DNA of 64,000 nucleotides from Enterococcus villorum (GCF_007990225.1 NZ_BJWF01000002.1:1-64000); one strand, 5' to 3'. Shown: positions 1-9,117, counted from the stretch's first letter. Program-made: numbers and translations. The notes: generated by a model not told the origin, from the letters alone.

Positions 1-150
1 AGCACCGTTTAAGAAGAGGTCGCAAATAGCATGGTCTGCTTCAAGAATTAAGAAGAAAAATGTGAAAATAACTACTCATATTTTTTCATTTTTAGGCTTA
101 TTTCAAGGAACTGATGCTGTAAACACCGTATACACATACCTAGAGTTTGT
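1..150. repeat. Dispersed hairpin repeat, copy 1
   Basis: The window opens with CACCGTTTAAGAAGAGGTCG, followed by TCTGCTTCAAGAATTAAGA, an AT-rich loop, an imperfect inverted copy (GCTTATTTCAAGGA) and a closing ACACCGT. The same building blocks recur at 37.84-38.09 kb. It is non-coding. The element may begin before base 1, so its left limit is unknown. Confidence 0.55.
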
Positions 151-1151
<1,001 letters not shown>

Positions 1152-1379
1152 TAATAATGTGCTGTAAGTCCATGTATAAAATAGTTCAAATAAGCCAGGG
1201 TGGTGGGGTAGCAAGTTATCGTAAAAGTACCAAGTAAATGGTGGTTAAAGCGTGGATCATGCAACAATGAGTCCCAATAATAGGAGTAGCTACTTTTCCT
1301 CTATTCGGGATTTATGGATTGAGACAGACCTGTTTTTCACAACCTAACCACGGCATTTAAATAACCATTCTTTAATAAT
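1152..1379. other. Non-coding stretch after the SDR gene
   Basis: No gene of convincing length. A short open segment around 1270-1360 translates to a hydrophobic piece (VPIIGVATFPLFGIYGL) that may be a remnant of a membrane protein, but it has no start signal. Nothing else is supported. Confidence 0.3.
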
Positions 1380-1420
1380 AAACCCAGATTTTCCAAAATA
1401 TGGGAAATCTGGGTTTATTT
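1380..1420. terminator. Bidirectional rho-independent terminator
   Basis: AAACCCAGATTTTCC and GGGAAATCTGGGTTT form a nearly perfect 15-bp stem with a 7-base loop, flanked by A- and T-rich tracts on both sides. It can serve the SDR gene on the plus strand and the HTH gene on the minus strand. Confidence 0.8.
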
Positions 1421-1469
1421 GTTCGGATCTGATCGCTTTTGTCACAATCTTTTTCTAGGAAATAAAAAG

Positions 1470-1925
1470 TTAATTTGTTTTAAGTATAACTGCGTTTTGT
1501 TTTTGTAGTAAATCATTGATCCAGGAACCAAAACTAGTGACATAATTAAAATTACCGCCAATTAAAATTTCGTATTCATCTTCTTTGAAATGGGTATACT
1601 GGAGCAATCGATCTTTTTTATTGGCATAAACGTCTAAATGATAAGTAAGAATCTTTTCTTTTAACTCATCCATTTCTTGATGATCTCTTACAATAAGAGA
1701 AAATTTCATCGTAATGGGTGCATGAAATATGACATGTTGTCTTTCTTGAAGTGCCGCATTTTCTTTATCCCCATAAAGAAAATTAAACAAATCTTGTTCA
1801 GAAAATTTCCATTTTCCTCCAACTTTTGTTCCTTTTAATTTTCCTTCATGTAAGTAGTTTCTAATTGATCGAGTGGTTACCCCAAGCTGGTCAGCTAATT
1901 CTTGGACTGAGTAATAACCTTTCAA
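1470..1925 (-). CDS. Excisionase-family helix-turn-helix DNA-binding protein
   Basis: A 151-aa protein whose first about 50 residues (YYSVQELADQLGVTTRSIRN, then a GGKWKF wing) form a MerR/excisionase-like winged HTH. The remaining 100 residues are an uncharacterised domain with no motif I recognise. The start is TTG at 1925, preceded by AGGAGGG five bases upstream; no ATG fits. It is divergent from the RiPP cassette and separated from it by about 520 bp, so it could regulate that cassette. This is a positional guess: the protein may equally be a remnant of a mobile element. It is too long for a simple Xis. Confidence 0.6.
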   Translation of the reverse strand: MKGYYSVQELADQLGVTTRSIRNYLHEGKLKGTKVGGKWKFSEQDLFNFLYGDKENAALQERQHVIFHAPITMKFSLIVRDHQEMDELKEKILTYHLDVYANKKDRLLQYTHFKEDEYEILIGGNFNYVTSFGSWINDLLQKQNAVILKTN

Positions 1926-2348
1926 TATATCCCTCCTAATGATAAATCTATTTATTTAAAGTAATTATTTGAAATTAACAAATGTTTCTTATTAATTGAA
2001 AAAGTAAGTGTCATATAGATAAGGAATGAACATGCTTTACAGATCATAATTATACTAAATTTTTCGCTAAAAAAATAGTTTTGTTAAGAAATAAGTGTTA
2101 TCTATAAAGTTATTTTTAATTAAAAAATAAAGGTTTTAGCATTAATTATGTTAATATTCGTTATTTTAAATAACAAACGTGTGAAAAAGTTAATTTTCTA
2201 TGCATATAGAATGATCCATACAAAATAAATACGATGAAAAAATAAGCGAAATAAATGATATTCTTGTTATATATATAGTAGCTGAACTCTCATTATTTTT
2301 AAATATTTATTTTTCAATTTTGTGTTTTTATGATTTTTATTTATATAA
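1926..2348. other. Long AT-rich divergent intergenic region
   Basis: About 420 bp of very AT-rich DNA between the HTH gene and the RiPP promoter. It contains many short A and T tracts (for example around 2100-2150 and 2270-2340) that may be curved. I find no ORF with a ribosome binding site. Confidence 0.4.
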
Positions 2349-2352
2349 TCGG

Positions 2353-2382
2353 TTGACAATAATTCATGTGAAAGTTTATACT
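2353..2382 (+). promoter_or_regulatory. Sigma-A-type promoter of the RiPP cassette
   Basis: TTGACA (2353-2358), an 18-bp spacer and TATACT (2377-2382), about 65 bp upstream of the precursor start. This is one of the better promoter matches in the window and suggests strong expression of the precursor peptide. Confidence 0.7.
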
Positions 2383-2448
2383 TGTAGTAGGAAAAATAGT
2401 GAACTTTTATCTAAATTTTCCTAATAGCTGTAAGAAAGGAGACATATT

Positions 2449-2535
2449 ATGTTTGTAAAACCTGTACTTAAAAAAGTTTCTGGAAGAAGACTTTCCCTAT
2501 GTTCTTGTGGATCACTTATCGGTAACGGTTCTTAA
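2449..2535 (+). CDS. Putative RiPP precursor peptide (28 aa, CSCGS core)
   Basis: A 28-residue ORF with a strong ribosome binding site (AAGAAAGGAGA, spacing 6). The N-terminal half is basic and leader-like (FVKPVLKKVSGRRLSL); the C-terminal 11 residues, CSCGSLIGNGS, form a small, Gly/Ser-rich putative core with two cysteines one residue apart. It directly precedes a radical SAM/SPASM enzyme and a PqqD-like protein, the usual context for a ribosomally made, post-translationally modified peptide. Cys plus radical SAM suggests thioether (sactipeptide-like) chemistry, but other radical crosslinks are possible. No leader peptidase or exporter is encoded nearby. I do not recognise the peptide as a member of a named family; its function is unknown. 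Confidence 0.65.
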   Translation: MFVKPVLKKVSGRRLSLCSCGSLIGNGS

Positions 2536-2559
2536 TAATGTCTTCAAGAAACTAAGGTG

Positions 2560-2618
2560 AGGAAACAAAGTGGTCAAATAAAAACTCCCCTGTTTATCAA
2601 ACGACCACTTTGTTTCCT
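2560..2618 (+). terminator. Hairpin attenuator between precursor and radical SAM gene
   Basis: AGGAAACAAAGTGGTC (2560-2575) and GACCACTTTGTTTCCT (2603-2618) form a perfect 16-bp stem with a 27-base loop. No clean U-tract follows, so it is more likely a leaky terminator or RNA-stabilising processing hairpin than a full stop. Such structures commonly keep RiPP precursor RNA more abundant than enzyme RNA. It lies over the GTG at 2557 that could otherwise be taken as the enzyme start. Confidence 0.75.
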
Positions 2619-2679
2619 AATTAAATTGTTTAACCAAGCAGTCATCCTATTATTTGGTCAGCAAAAGAGGGATTTGAAA

Positions 2680-3891
2680 ATGAAAATTAAGGAAAATCTA
2701 CACGCCTATGCTTATCTTGACAAATTTATTCTACATAATGTCTTGCGGAGTAGCTGGATCGTCATTTCGAAAAAAGAATTGGAATTGATTCTATTACAAA
2801 AATACACCGAACTATCAGAGACAACGCAGAAAAAAATAAATATGTTTCAATTATTTTTAGATCAACCATTGAATATTGAAAGATCTGAAATAACTATACC
2901 TCAAACTGTATATTTAGTATTAACTCATCAATGCAATTTGACTTGTGTTTATTGTTACGCAGAAGCTGAAATGACAAAAAACTACACTAATCCTCTTACT
3001 TTTGTCGAGTGGTTTCATACGTTGAATCAGTTGAAAGACTGTGGAGTCAAAAATGTCATATTTACTGGGGGCGAAATTGGCTTAAATGATGATTCATTAA
3101 AATATATCGATTATGCACATCAAATAGGTCTGTCAGTTGGGTTAATTACAAATGGTACATTGCTTGGTAAAAAAAGTAATGCGCAGTTTTTAGCCACAAG
3201 ATGCCAATCCATTACGATCAGTTTAGATTCGATTGATAAAGAAGAAAACGACAAGAACCGTGGACGTGGGTGTTACGAAATTGCTATGAGAGCCATCAAG
3301 CATCTTTTGGCAATCGGTTATAAAAATATCTCTGTGAACACTACTGTAACAAGTAATAACTTAGAATCTATTGATAATACCATTGAATTTTTTAAGAAGA
3401 ATAATATTTCATTTAAGTTAGGTGGTTTTAGCGAACTTGGAAGAGGAAGTAAGGCTGCAATTTCACTGACATTTGAGGAGAGGGTCTGCATAGAATGTAA
3501 AGAAAAGGATGAACAACGTTCCTCCTATTTAAAGCCATTTACGATGAAAGAATCCTGTGGTTTAGGTATAGGTGAATTTGCAATTAATCCTCTGGGGGAT
3601 GTTTATGCTTGTAAATTATTGGAATCAGAAGATTATAAATTAGGAAACATTAGACAACAGACATTGCAAGAAATCTATCAACAAAAAAATACACGATTTC
3701 TTGAAACACAAAACATTCATCATTTAACTGAGTGTCAAAAATGCTCGTTTCGCTATTTATGTGGTGGGGGATGTCGGGCAAATCATTATTATCATACCAA
3801 TGATTTTAAAGGTGTTGATCCATCAGAATGTCGATTATTAAAAGAGTTAATAAAAAATCAAATGTATCGGTTGTGGCAAGAAAAGGAGTGA
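2680..3891 (+). CDS. Radical SAM/SPASM peptide-modifying enzyme
   Basis: About 403 aa. I chose ATG 2680 (AGAGGG ribosome binding site, 8-base spacing); an in-frame GTG at 2557 lies inside a hairpin and lacks a binding site. The N-terminal about 75 residues are helical and unassigned. The radical SAM core follows, with the [4Fe-4S] motif CNLTCVYC (CxxxCxxC), then GGE-type and DSID segments. The C-terminal SPASM domain carries SCG, YACKL, CQKCSFRYLCGGGC and a final SECR, enough cysteines for two auxiliary clusters. Enzymes of this type make thioether or carbon-carbon links in short peptides. The substrate is probably the 28-residue peptide at 2449, with the PqqD-like protein at 3896 presenting it. 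The product is unknown. Confidence 0.85.
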   Translation: MKIKENLHAYAYLDKFILHNVLRSSWIVISKKELELILLQKYTELSETTQKKINMFQLFLDQPLNIERSEITIPQTVYLVLTHQCNLTCVYCYAEAEMTKNYTNPLTFVEWFHTLNQLKDCGVKNVIFTGGEIGLNDDSLKYIDYAHQIGLSVGLITNGTLLGKKSNAQFLATRCQSITISLDSIDKEENDKNRGRGCYEIAMRAIKHLLAIGYKNISVNTTVTSNNLESIDNTIEFFKKNNISFKLGGFSELGRGSKAAISLTFEERVCIECKEKDEQRSSYLKPFTMKESCGLGIGEFAINPLGDVYACKLLESEDYKLGNIRQQTLQEIYQQKNTRFLETQNIHHLTECQKCSFRYLCGGGCRANHYYHTNDFKGVDPSECRLLKELIKNQMYRLWQEKE

Positions 3892-3895
3892 AAAG

Positions 3896-4177
3896 ATGAG
3901 ACTCAATGGTAGCCTGGCATATGAAAAATTGGGGAATGAAATTTATTTGTCCCTAAATAATGAAATTTATATTTTAGATAATGAAGTATCCATCTATATA
4001 TTTGAACTACTACAAAAACAAACCGAAATCAACAAGATTAAAGAAATAGTGATCAATTATTACTCTGATACTAGCACTTATTCAAATGAAGAAAAGAAAC
4101 TTTTTGTTGAAGAATTTATTCATGAATTGATTCGTCAAAATATACTTTTAGATGAAAAACTCCAATATAATGCTTAA
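3896..4177 (+). CDS. PqqD-like peptide-recognition protein
   Basis: A 93-aa protein starting four bases after the radical SAM stop, with a strong AAGGAG site. Its pattern (LNGSLAYEKLGNEIYLSL, a DNEVSIYIFELLQK helix, then a helical tail ending VEEFIHELIRQNILL) is typical of PqqD-type RiPP recognition elements: a small winged-helix fold that binds leader peptides and hands them to the modifying enzyme. Many SPASM maturases carry this domain fused at the N-terminus; here it is a separate protein, and the enzyme's own N-terminus does not obviously contain one. It completes a precursor/enzyme/recognition triad. No transporter or protease follows. Confidence 0.75.
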   Translation: MRLNGSLAYEKLGNEIYLSLNNEIYILDNEVSIYIFELLQKQTEINKIKEIVINYYSDTSTYSNEEKKLFVEEFIHELIRQNILLDEKLQYNA

Positions 4178-4189
4178 AAAGAATGAAAA

Positions 4190-4228
4190 GAGGACCTTTC
4201 TATTATCCAAAGATAATGAGAGAGTTTT
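4190..4228 (+). terminator. Probable terminator of the RiPP cassette
   Basis: CTATTATC-CAAA-GATAATGA forms a modest stem, extended by weaker pairs, and is followed by a run of eight T. It is the only termination signal between the PqqD-like gene and the WxL operon. Confidence 0.5.
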
Positions 4229-4277
4229 TTTTATTTTTAGCAAATGAAAAAAGGAAATAGTAATAAAGTATCATCTG

Positions 4278-4433
4278 ATGTCATTTGCACTTGATGAGAT
4301 TGCCCGACGCCTGCATTTTGTGACTCGTATGATGATGGAAAGAAAATACAAAAGCAAAAATTGCATGGTTAAACGGTTTCAAATGGATTATTTTAGAATA
4401 GATATAAGTAAAATAGAATTATTCCTTAGATAA
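4278..4433 (+). pseudogene. Small ORF with HTH-like segment, probably a gene fragment
   Basis: A 51-codon open frame with no ribosome binding site. Its first residues (ALDEIARRLHFVTRMM) resemble an AraC-type helix-turn-helix, and the local base composition is less AT-rich than the surroundings. It may be the tail of a lost regulator gene. I could not identify it and treat it as a fragment. Confidence 0.25.
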
Positions 4434-4492
4434 AAGTATAAAGAGGGGGTTTTAGTTACATTTAATGTAAAGAAAAAGTAGAGGGTGAGTGA

Positions 4493-4840
4493 ATGAAAAA
4501 GATAACTAAAGTTTTCTTTTTATTCCTGATGACTGTTTTCGCTATTGATGCTTTTATAGGATCAACAACTATTTATGCTACCTCAGCACAAAGCTCAGTG
4601 GGGATACGCTTTGTACCGGGAAGGTCAACTACGACATCCAAGCAAGAGGTAACAAAAAACAACGAGAACTATTCAAAAAATAATAAACCAGAAAAATTCC
4701 CGAAAACCAATGATCAGCAAAAAATTTCATTCAGTATTATTGGTGTATTAGTTATGATTTCAGGGGGAAGTTTTTTCTTACTGAAAAAAGGAAAGAAGGA
4801 TAAACGTGAAAAAAGTAGTTTTAACAGTTGCACTTTTTAG
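4493..4840 (+). CDS. Small sortase-anchored protein (FPKTN), WxL cluster
   Basis: A 115-aa secreted protein with a signal peptide (residues 1-30), a short polar Ser/Thr/Lys/Asn linker, an FPKTN sortase-like motif at 69-73 (variant of LPXTG), a membrane segment (about 79-98) and a Lys-rich tail. Small LPXTG proteins of this kind commonly open WxL gene clusters in enterococci and lactobacilli, where they are thought to anchor or cap the surface complex. The 3' end overlaps the next gene by 35 bp, so translation is probably coupled. F instead of L at the first motif position is unusual but tolerated in related proteins. Confidence 0.75.
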   Translation: MKKITKVFFLFLMTVFAIDAFIGSTTIYATSAQSSVGIRFVPGRSTTTSKQEVTKNNENYSKNNKPEKFPKTNDQQKISFSIIGVLVMISGGSFFLLKKGKKDKREKSSFNSCTF

Positions 4841-5474
4841 TGCTTTATTAATTGGGACAAAAGGAGCAGTCGCTCTTGCAGAAACAACTGACAATACATA
4901 TGGTGTAAGTACTGCTAAAATTGGGTTAGAAAAGCAAGATGAAACGGATAATCCGACTGATCCGATTGATCAAGATGGAGAAGATAATTCCAATGAACCT
5001 ACAGGTAATACAGGAGCATTGCGTATTGACTATATCTCAAATATTGACTTCGGTACACAAAAAATTTCAAGTGACACAAAAAGATATTTCGCTGTCTCAC
5101 CAGCAAATTATGTCGAATCTCAAGTGTCTGACTTACGTGGTAATGGTGCAGGCTGGAATTTGCAAGTCAGTTACGATAGTGAAAATCCAGGATTTTTCAA
5201 CGCAGATGGAACAGAATTAGCCGGTGCTGAATTAAGTTTACCTGCAGGAACAGCAAAATCAGTAGCAGACAATCAGTCACAACCAGCAGAAACATTTGCT
5301 GTAAAGGTGAATAAAGAAGCACAAAATATCATGACGGCAGCTGTAAAAGCAGGTCTTGGTACATGGGAAGATCAAATGAAAGCCACAAGTGTTTCGCTAA
5401 AAGTTCCTTCGGGTAACCTTGCTGGAAGTTATTCTGCTACGCTTGTCTGGACATTGACAGATGCACCAGCTTAA
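4806..5474 (+). CDS. WxL-domain cell-surface protein 1
   Basis: A 222-aa secreted protein. The start is GTG 4806, which lies inside the previous gene and follows a purine-rich site (GGAAAGAAGG). A signal peptide ends near ALAE (about residue 25); an Asp/Asn/Pro-rich linker follows (about 35-65), then a C-terminal WxL domain. Both hallmark motifs are present: GWNLQV mid-domain and the terminal VWTLTDAPA. WxL domains bind peptidoglycan non-covalently and assemble with DUF916/DUF3324 proteins on the surface. It is very similar in layout to the next gene, so the two probably arose by tandem duplication and divergence. Confidence 0.9.
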   Translation: MKKVVLTVALFSALLIGTKGAVALAETTDNTYGVSTAKIGLEKQDETDNPTDPIDQDGEDNSNEPTGNTGALRIDYISNIDFGTQKISSDTKRYFAVSPANYVESQVSDLRGNGAGWNLQVSYDSENPGFFNADGTELAGAELSLPAGTAKSVADNQSQPAETFAVKVNKEAQNIMTAAVKAGLGTWEDQMKATSVSLKVPSGNLAGSYSATLVWTLTDAPA

Positions 5475-5489
5475 TTAAAGGAGAAAAAA

Positions 5490-6191
5490 ATGAAAAAAAG
5501 TATCTTATCAACCACATTATTGAGTGTGTTAGCAATTGGCGGAATGAGTATTACTGTCCATGCGGATCTCTTACAGGACGTCACGACTTCCAATGCTAAA
5601 ATCACATTTGAAGGAAATGACAACCAACCAACCGGTCCAGTTAATCCAGATGATCCAGATAGTCCCTCAGAAAATACTGATCCAAATGATCCAAACAACC
5701 ATGGAACAGGAGATCAAGGTCCATTATCCATTGACTATGTCTCAAATATCAGTTTTGGTACACAAGAAATTTCTCAAAGTAAAGCAGTATATACAGCGAA
5801 GAATGAAAAAACATATGTTCAAGTAACGGACAAACGTGGAGTAGCTGGTGGTTGGACATTGACTGCTAGTGCTTCAAAATTTATGGCAGATGACAACAGT
5901 GAACTAAAAGGAGCTGTTTTATCCTTTGCAAAAGGGGACACCAGAACGACTGTTGATAATGTAAGTGAGAAACCAGATTCTTATGGATTTACTTTTGACA
6001 ATAATGAAGCGCTACCAGTCATGGCTGCGAAAAGTCAACATGGCCAAGGAACTTGGTTGGATGTGTTCGAGGGAGAAGAAGGAAACAATACCAATATTCA
6101 ATTGTCTGTTCCAGCTGGCTCTGCACAAGCAAAAGAGTATTCAGCAACGATTACTTGGACTCTGACAGCGGGTCCAACTGATGCAAAATGA
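5490..6191 (+). CDS. WxL-domain cell-surface protein 2
   Basis: A 233-aa paralogue of the preceding protein: signal peptide (residues 1-25), a short N-terminal segment, an acidic Pro/Asp/Asn-rich linker with repeated DPxxP-like units (about 45-75), then a WxL domain with GWTLTA and the terminal ITWTLTAGP. It has a strong AAAGGAGA site. The stop overlaps the start of the DUF916 gene, so the two are translationally coupled. It is a surface-attached structural component; no enzymatic motif is visible. Confidence 0.9.
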   Translation: MKKSILSTTLLSVLAIGGMSITVHADLLQDVTTSNAKITFEGNDNQPTGPVNPDDPDSPSENTDPNDPNNHGTGDQGPLSIDYVSNISFGTQEISQSKAVYTAKNEKTYVQVTDKRGVAGGWTLTASASKFMADDNSELKGAVLSFAKGDTRTTVDNVSEKPDSYGFTFDNNEALPVMAAKSQHGQGTWLDVFEGEEGNNTNIQLSVPAGSAQAKEYSATITWTLTAGPTDAK

Positions 6192-7231
6192 TGAAGATAA
6201 AAAAGCGTAATTTATTCACTTGTCTCGTAGTAGGAATAATAGGATTGTGGGGAATCTTATTTAATAGCACTGAAACACTGTATGCCGATTCAACTGACTC
6301 TGCCTACAGCGTGAGTGCCAATATACCTGAAGAACAAACAAATAAAGATGTTTCTTATTTTGATTTGACGGTAGCGCCAAATGACACACGGGACCTATCG
6401 ATTCATTTATCTAATGTCGGAGAAAAAGATAGCGTTTTTGAAATAGAGATCAATAATGCAGCGACCAACACAAACGGTGTGATCGATTATAACCAATCTA
6501 CATTTAAAAAGGATGCTTCTGCTAAATATACGATCAGTGATGTTTTAACAACTGATTCAAAAGAAGTTACAGTCAAAGCTGGAGAAGCAAAAGATGTGCA
6601 CTTCCATTTAAAAATGCCAAAAGAGACCTTTGATGGAATCCTTTTAGGTGGAATCCATGTCAGCAAAAAAGATAATCAAAGTGAAAAAGTTAGTGGCACA
6701 GCCATTCGAAATAAATATGCTTATGTGGTTGGTGTGGAGCTTAGAAACAACAGTAACCCTGTCACGCCAGACTTGAAATTATTATCTGTTAAAGCTGGCT
6801 TACAAAATTCTTATGCTACTATTTTTGCGCATTTACAAAATCCAACACCAACGATTATTAGTCAAGTGCACACGAAAGCAGTGATCACTAAAAATGGTTC
6901 TTCAAAAGTCCTTTATTCAGCAGAAAAAGACAATATGTCGATTGCTCCTAATACGAATTTTAACTTTCCGATAAGTCTAGACAAGAAGAAAATGGATGCG
7001 GGAACCTATACGTTAACAATGGATGCAACGGAAGGAAAAACGCAAAAAAAATGGCACTTAACCAAAACATTTACGATTAAATCAGACAAAGCAAAAAAAA
7101 TCAATAAAGAAGCAGTTATAGAAGAAAAAGAGTCTATTTCTTACTTATCAATAATAATTGGTGTAGGCATTTTCTTGTTAGGGATTATTGCTTTCTTAAG
7201 TTACAAATTATTTAAACAAAAAGGTAGGTGA
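6188..7231 (+). CDS. DUF916/DUF3324 WxL-interacting membrane protein
   Basis: A 347-aa membrane-anchored protein: signal sequence (residues 1-33), an Ig-like DUF916 domain (SYFDLTVAPNDTRDLSIHL onward, about 50-170), a DUF3324 domain (about 175-300) and a C-terminal transmembrane helix (about 316-337) with a short basic tail. In characterised WxL loci this partner (the WxL-interacting protein) binds WxL proteins and contributes to host or matrix binding. It sits between three WxL genes, with ATG overlap upstream and a few bases of spacing downstream, consistent with stoichiometric assembly. Confidence 0.88.
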   Translation: MMKIKKRNLFTCLVVGIIGLWGILFNSTETLYADSTDSAYSVSANIPEEQTNKDVSYFDLTVAPNDTRDLSIHLSNVGEKDSVFEIEINNAATNTNGVIDYNQSTFKKDASAKYTISDVLTTDSKEVTVKAGEAKDVHFHLKMPKETFDGILLGGIHVSKKDNQSEKVSGTAIRNKYAYVVGVELRNNSNPVTPDLKLLSVKAGLQNSYATIFAHLQNPTPTIISQVHTKAVITKNGSSKVLYSAEKDNMSIAPNTNFNFPISLDKKKMDAGTYTLTMDATEGKTQKKWHLTKTFTIKSDKAKKINKEAVIEEKESISYLSIIIGVGIFLLGIIAFLSYKLFKQKGR

Positions 7232-7239
7232 GCAAAGGA

Positions 7240-9003
7240 ATGGATAAACAGCAAACAAATAAACAGTTCCTAATTTTGATAGGATGTATTGCTTTGCTCG
7301 GTATCTTAAACCTACTGAACGCCTCTAATAAACCGGTATTTGCTGATAATTTTCCTGCTGGAAAGCCAGAAACGAACATTTACGATGGACACGTAAAAGC
7401 GAAAATCACTTATGAAAAATCCGGGAATCCTGACTATACTGCGGTTGGCGATACAATCACGGTAACGACGACACTTGAAAAATTGGATGACGGTGTTTTA
7501 GCTGATAACTACAAGCAGTCATCACTCGTATGTATATTTCCTGATCAGAATCAAGCACTTCAATTACTTGAAGAACCTACACTTACGTATACGCATGCTG
7601 GGATAAAAGGAACAGGGGAATTATTAGCAGCTAATAGAGAGTTAACGAAAAATTTATTGCTTTTTGCTAATCTTTATTCGGGATGGAATATTGGAGAACC
7701 TAGCCTTTTCTCAGGAAGAATAACTGAATTTCTTCCATATACTACGGATGGTATAGATGATGGCCCTTATGAAGATACTTATTCTGTTTACAATTTGTTA
7801 GAAAACAAAGGGGATTCTATGAGGATCACCTATCAAGCGAAAGTCACAGAAGAAGTACAAAAAAAAGATTCCTTTGAATTACATGCAGCAGTCTATGACA
7901 GTGTAAAAGAAAACTATGATGTAGCGAATTTTTTGACAGCAGAAATGCCAAAATTTCAATCTCAAGAAGAAGCTCTTTCTTTGTCTTTTGATTCGGATTG
8001 TCACAATAAAGAGTTAACATCTGAACAAACCACTTTAACTGGAAAATGGACGGGATCACTTGAAAATATCACACCAAGATTAACTATTAATAGTATCAAT
8101 TTGACTGATGATGATTTGCTTTCTTATTTTAACAGCGATGGAACTTTTAGTATACCTATTGATTTAAGAAAAATACCCAATCAAGCAGAGTCAAATGTCG
8201 TTACGTTGATCATCCAAGAAGAAAGTGGGTTATCGGCGCAAGACACAGCTGTTTTAAAAGTGACGAAAAGAGATTCACCTCCTGTTATCGAACTATCAGA
8301 AAATCTTGAAGATCAGACACTCTATCTTTATCCGGATGATCAGGGATTTACGCTTAGAGGAGATTGGGAAGCAGAGAGTAGTCATCAAATCAATCTTTTT
8401 TATAAACTAAACGGTGTCGAAAAAAAATTAAACGATTCAGAAGTAGTGAACACTTCTCCAGGAACGACAGTTGGGTTTTCTAGGAAGCTGTTACTTGCTG
8501 ATTTAGTACCTGGTGAGAATCACTTTGAAGTCTATGCGATCGATGAAAAAAATCAACGATCAAATGTTGAAACATTCACCGTGATCAAAGAAGAGGGAAC
8601 AGTCAAATTTTCAAATGTACCCGATCGTTTATTATTTTCATCTATCCCAATTGCAGGAACGACGATTCAATCGAAACTAACTCAAGCTTTCAATCTTTTA
8701 GTCGAAGATACGACAGAAAAAGTGGGTAGTTGGAAATTAACGGTACGTCAGATGGATGATTTTAAAGACAATGACAAACGTTTGCCTGCCACTCTTTATT
8801 ATCAGAACAAAGAAACAAAACAAGTTTTTTCTAAGGATCAACCAATAACGATCCCAGTTACTGAAACTGAGGATGAAAGCAGTGATCATCAATATATGAT
8901 TTTACAAAATACAGAGAATTATTTTGCACTTGACGTTCAACCTGGAGGATATGTTGGGGAATATTCCTCCGAGCTAGAATGGACTATCGTCAATGCACCA
9001 TGA
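7240..9003 (+). CDS. Large WxL-domain surface protein
   Basis: About 587 aa. I chose ATG 7240 because AGGTGA lies eight bases upstream; GTG 7228 is less well placed. The N-terminus is a hydrophobic signal sequence ending near VFADN. The central about 400 residues are predicted beta-rich surface domains (Ig-like modules with repeated Thr/Asp-rich strands). The C-terminal WxL domain has GSWKLTV and a terminal LEWTIVNAP. It is the large structural member that usually completes WxL operons and may be the adhesive component. A terminator follows at 9076. Confidence 0.85.
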   Translation: MDKQQTNKQFLILIGCIALLGILNLLNASNKPVFADNFPAGKPETNIYDGHVKAKITYEKSGNPDYTAVGDTITVTTTLEKLDDGVLADNYKQSSLVCIFPDQNQALQLLEEPTLTYTHAGIKGTGELLAANRELTKNLLLFANLYSGWNIGEPSLFSGRITEFLPYTTDGIDDGPYEDTYSVYNLLENKGDSMRITYQAKVTEEVQKKDSFELHAAVYDSVKENYDVANFLTAEMPKFQSQEEALSLSFDSDCHNKELTSEQTTLTGKWTGSLENITPRLTINSINLTDDDLLSYFNSDGTFSIPIDLRKIPNQAESNVVTLIIQEESGLSAQDTAVLKVTKRDSPPVIELSENLEDQTLYLYPDDQGFTLRGDWEAESSHQINLFYKLNGVEKKLNDSEVVNTSPGTTVGFSRKLLLADLVPGENHFEVYAIDEKNQRSNVETFTVIKEEGTVKFSNVPDRLLFSSIPIAGTTIQSKLTQAFNLLVEDTTEKVGSWKLTVRQMDDFKDNDKRLPATLYYQNKETKQVFSKDQPITIPVTETEDESSDHQYMILQNTENYFALDVQPGGYVGEYSSELEWTIVNAP

Positions 9004-9075
9004 TGAGAAAAAAGTGTAGGAAACAAAACTGTTTGAATCGATGTTTCATGAGTATAAAAGCACGTTTACTTTAAT

Positions 9076-9117
9076 AAGCGGATTGGAATCTATGAGAAGA
9101 TTTGATCCGCTTTTTTC
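9076..9117 (+). terminator. Terminator of the WxL operon
   Basis: AAGCGGATTGGAATCT and AGATTTGATCCGCTT form a long stem with one bulge, followed by six T. Confidence 0.8.

Noticed and set aside
1180-1330. AGGGTGGTGGGG segment considered as a T-box leader
   Set aside because: The conserved T-box antiterminator context is incomplete, no specifier structure is visible, and no aminoacyl-tRNA or amino-acid gene follows.
2557-2679. N-terminal extension of the radical SAM protein from GTG 2557
   Set aside because: The start is buried in a perfect 16-bp hairpin, lacks a Shine-Dalgarno, and a well-placed ATG with AGAGGG exists at 2680.
4320-4420. cre-like site (GGTTAAACGGTTTCAAATGG) upstream of the WxL operon
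   Set aside because: Two mismatches at conserved cre positions and no carbohydrate genes downstream.
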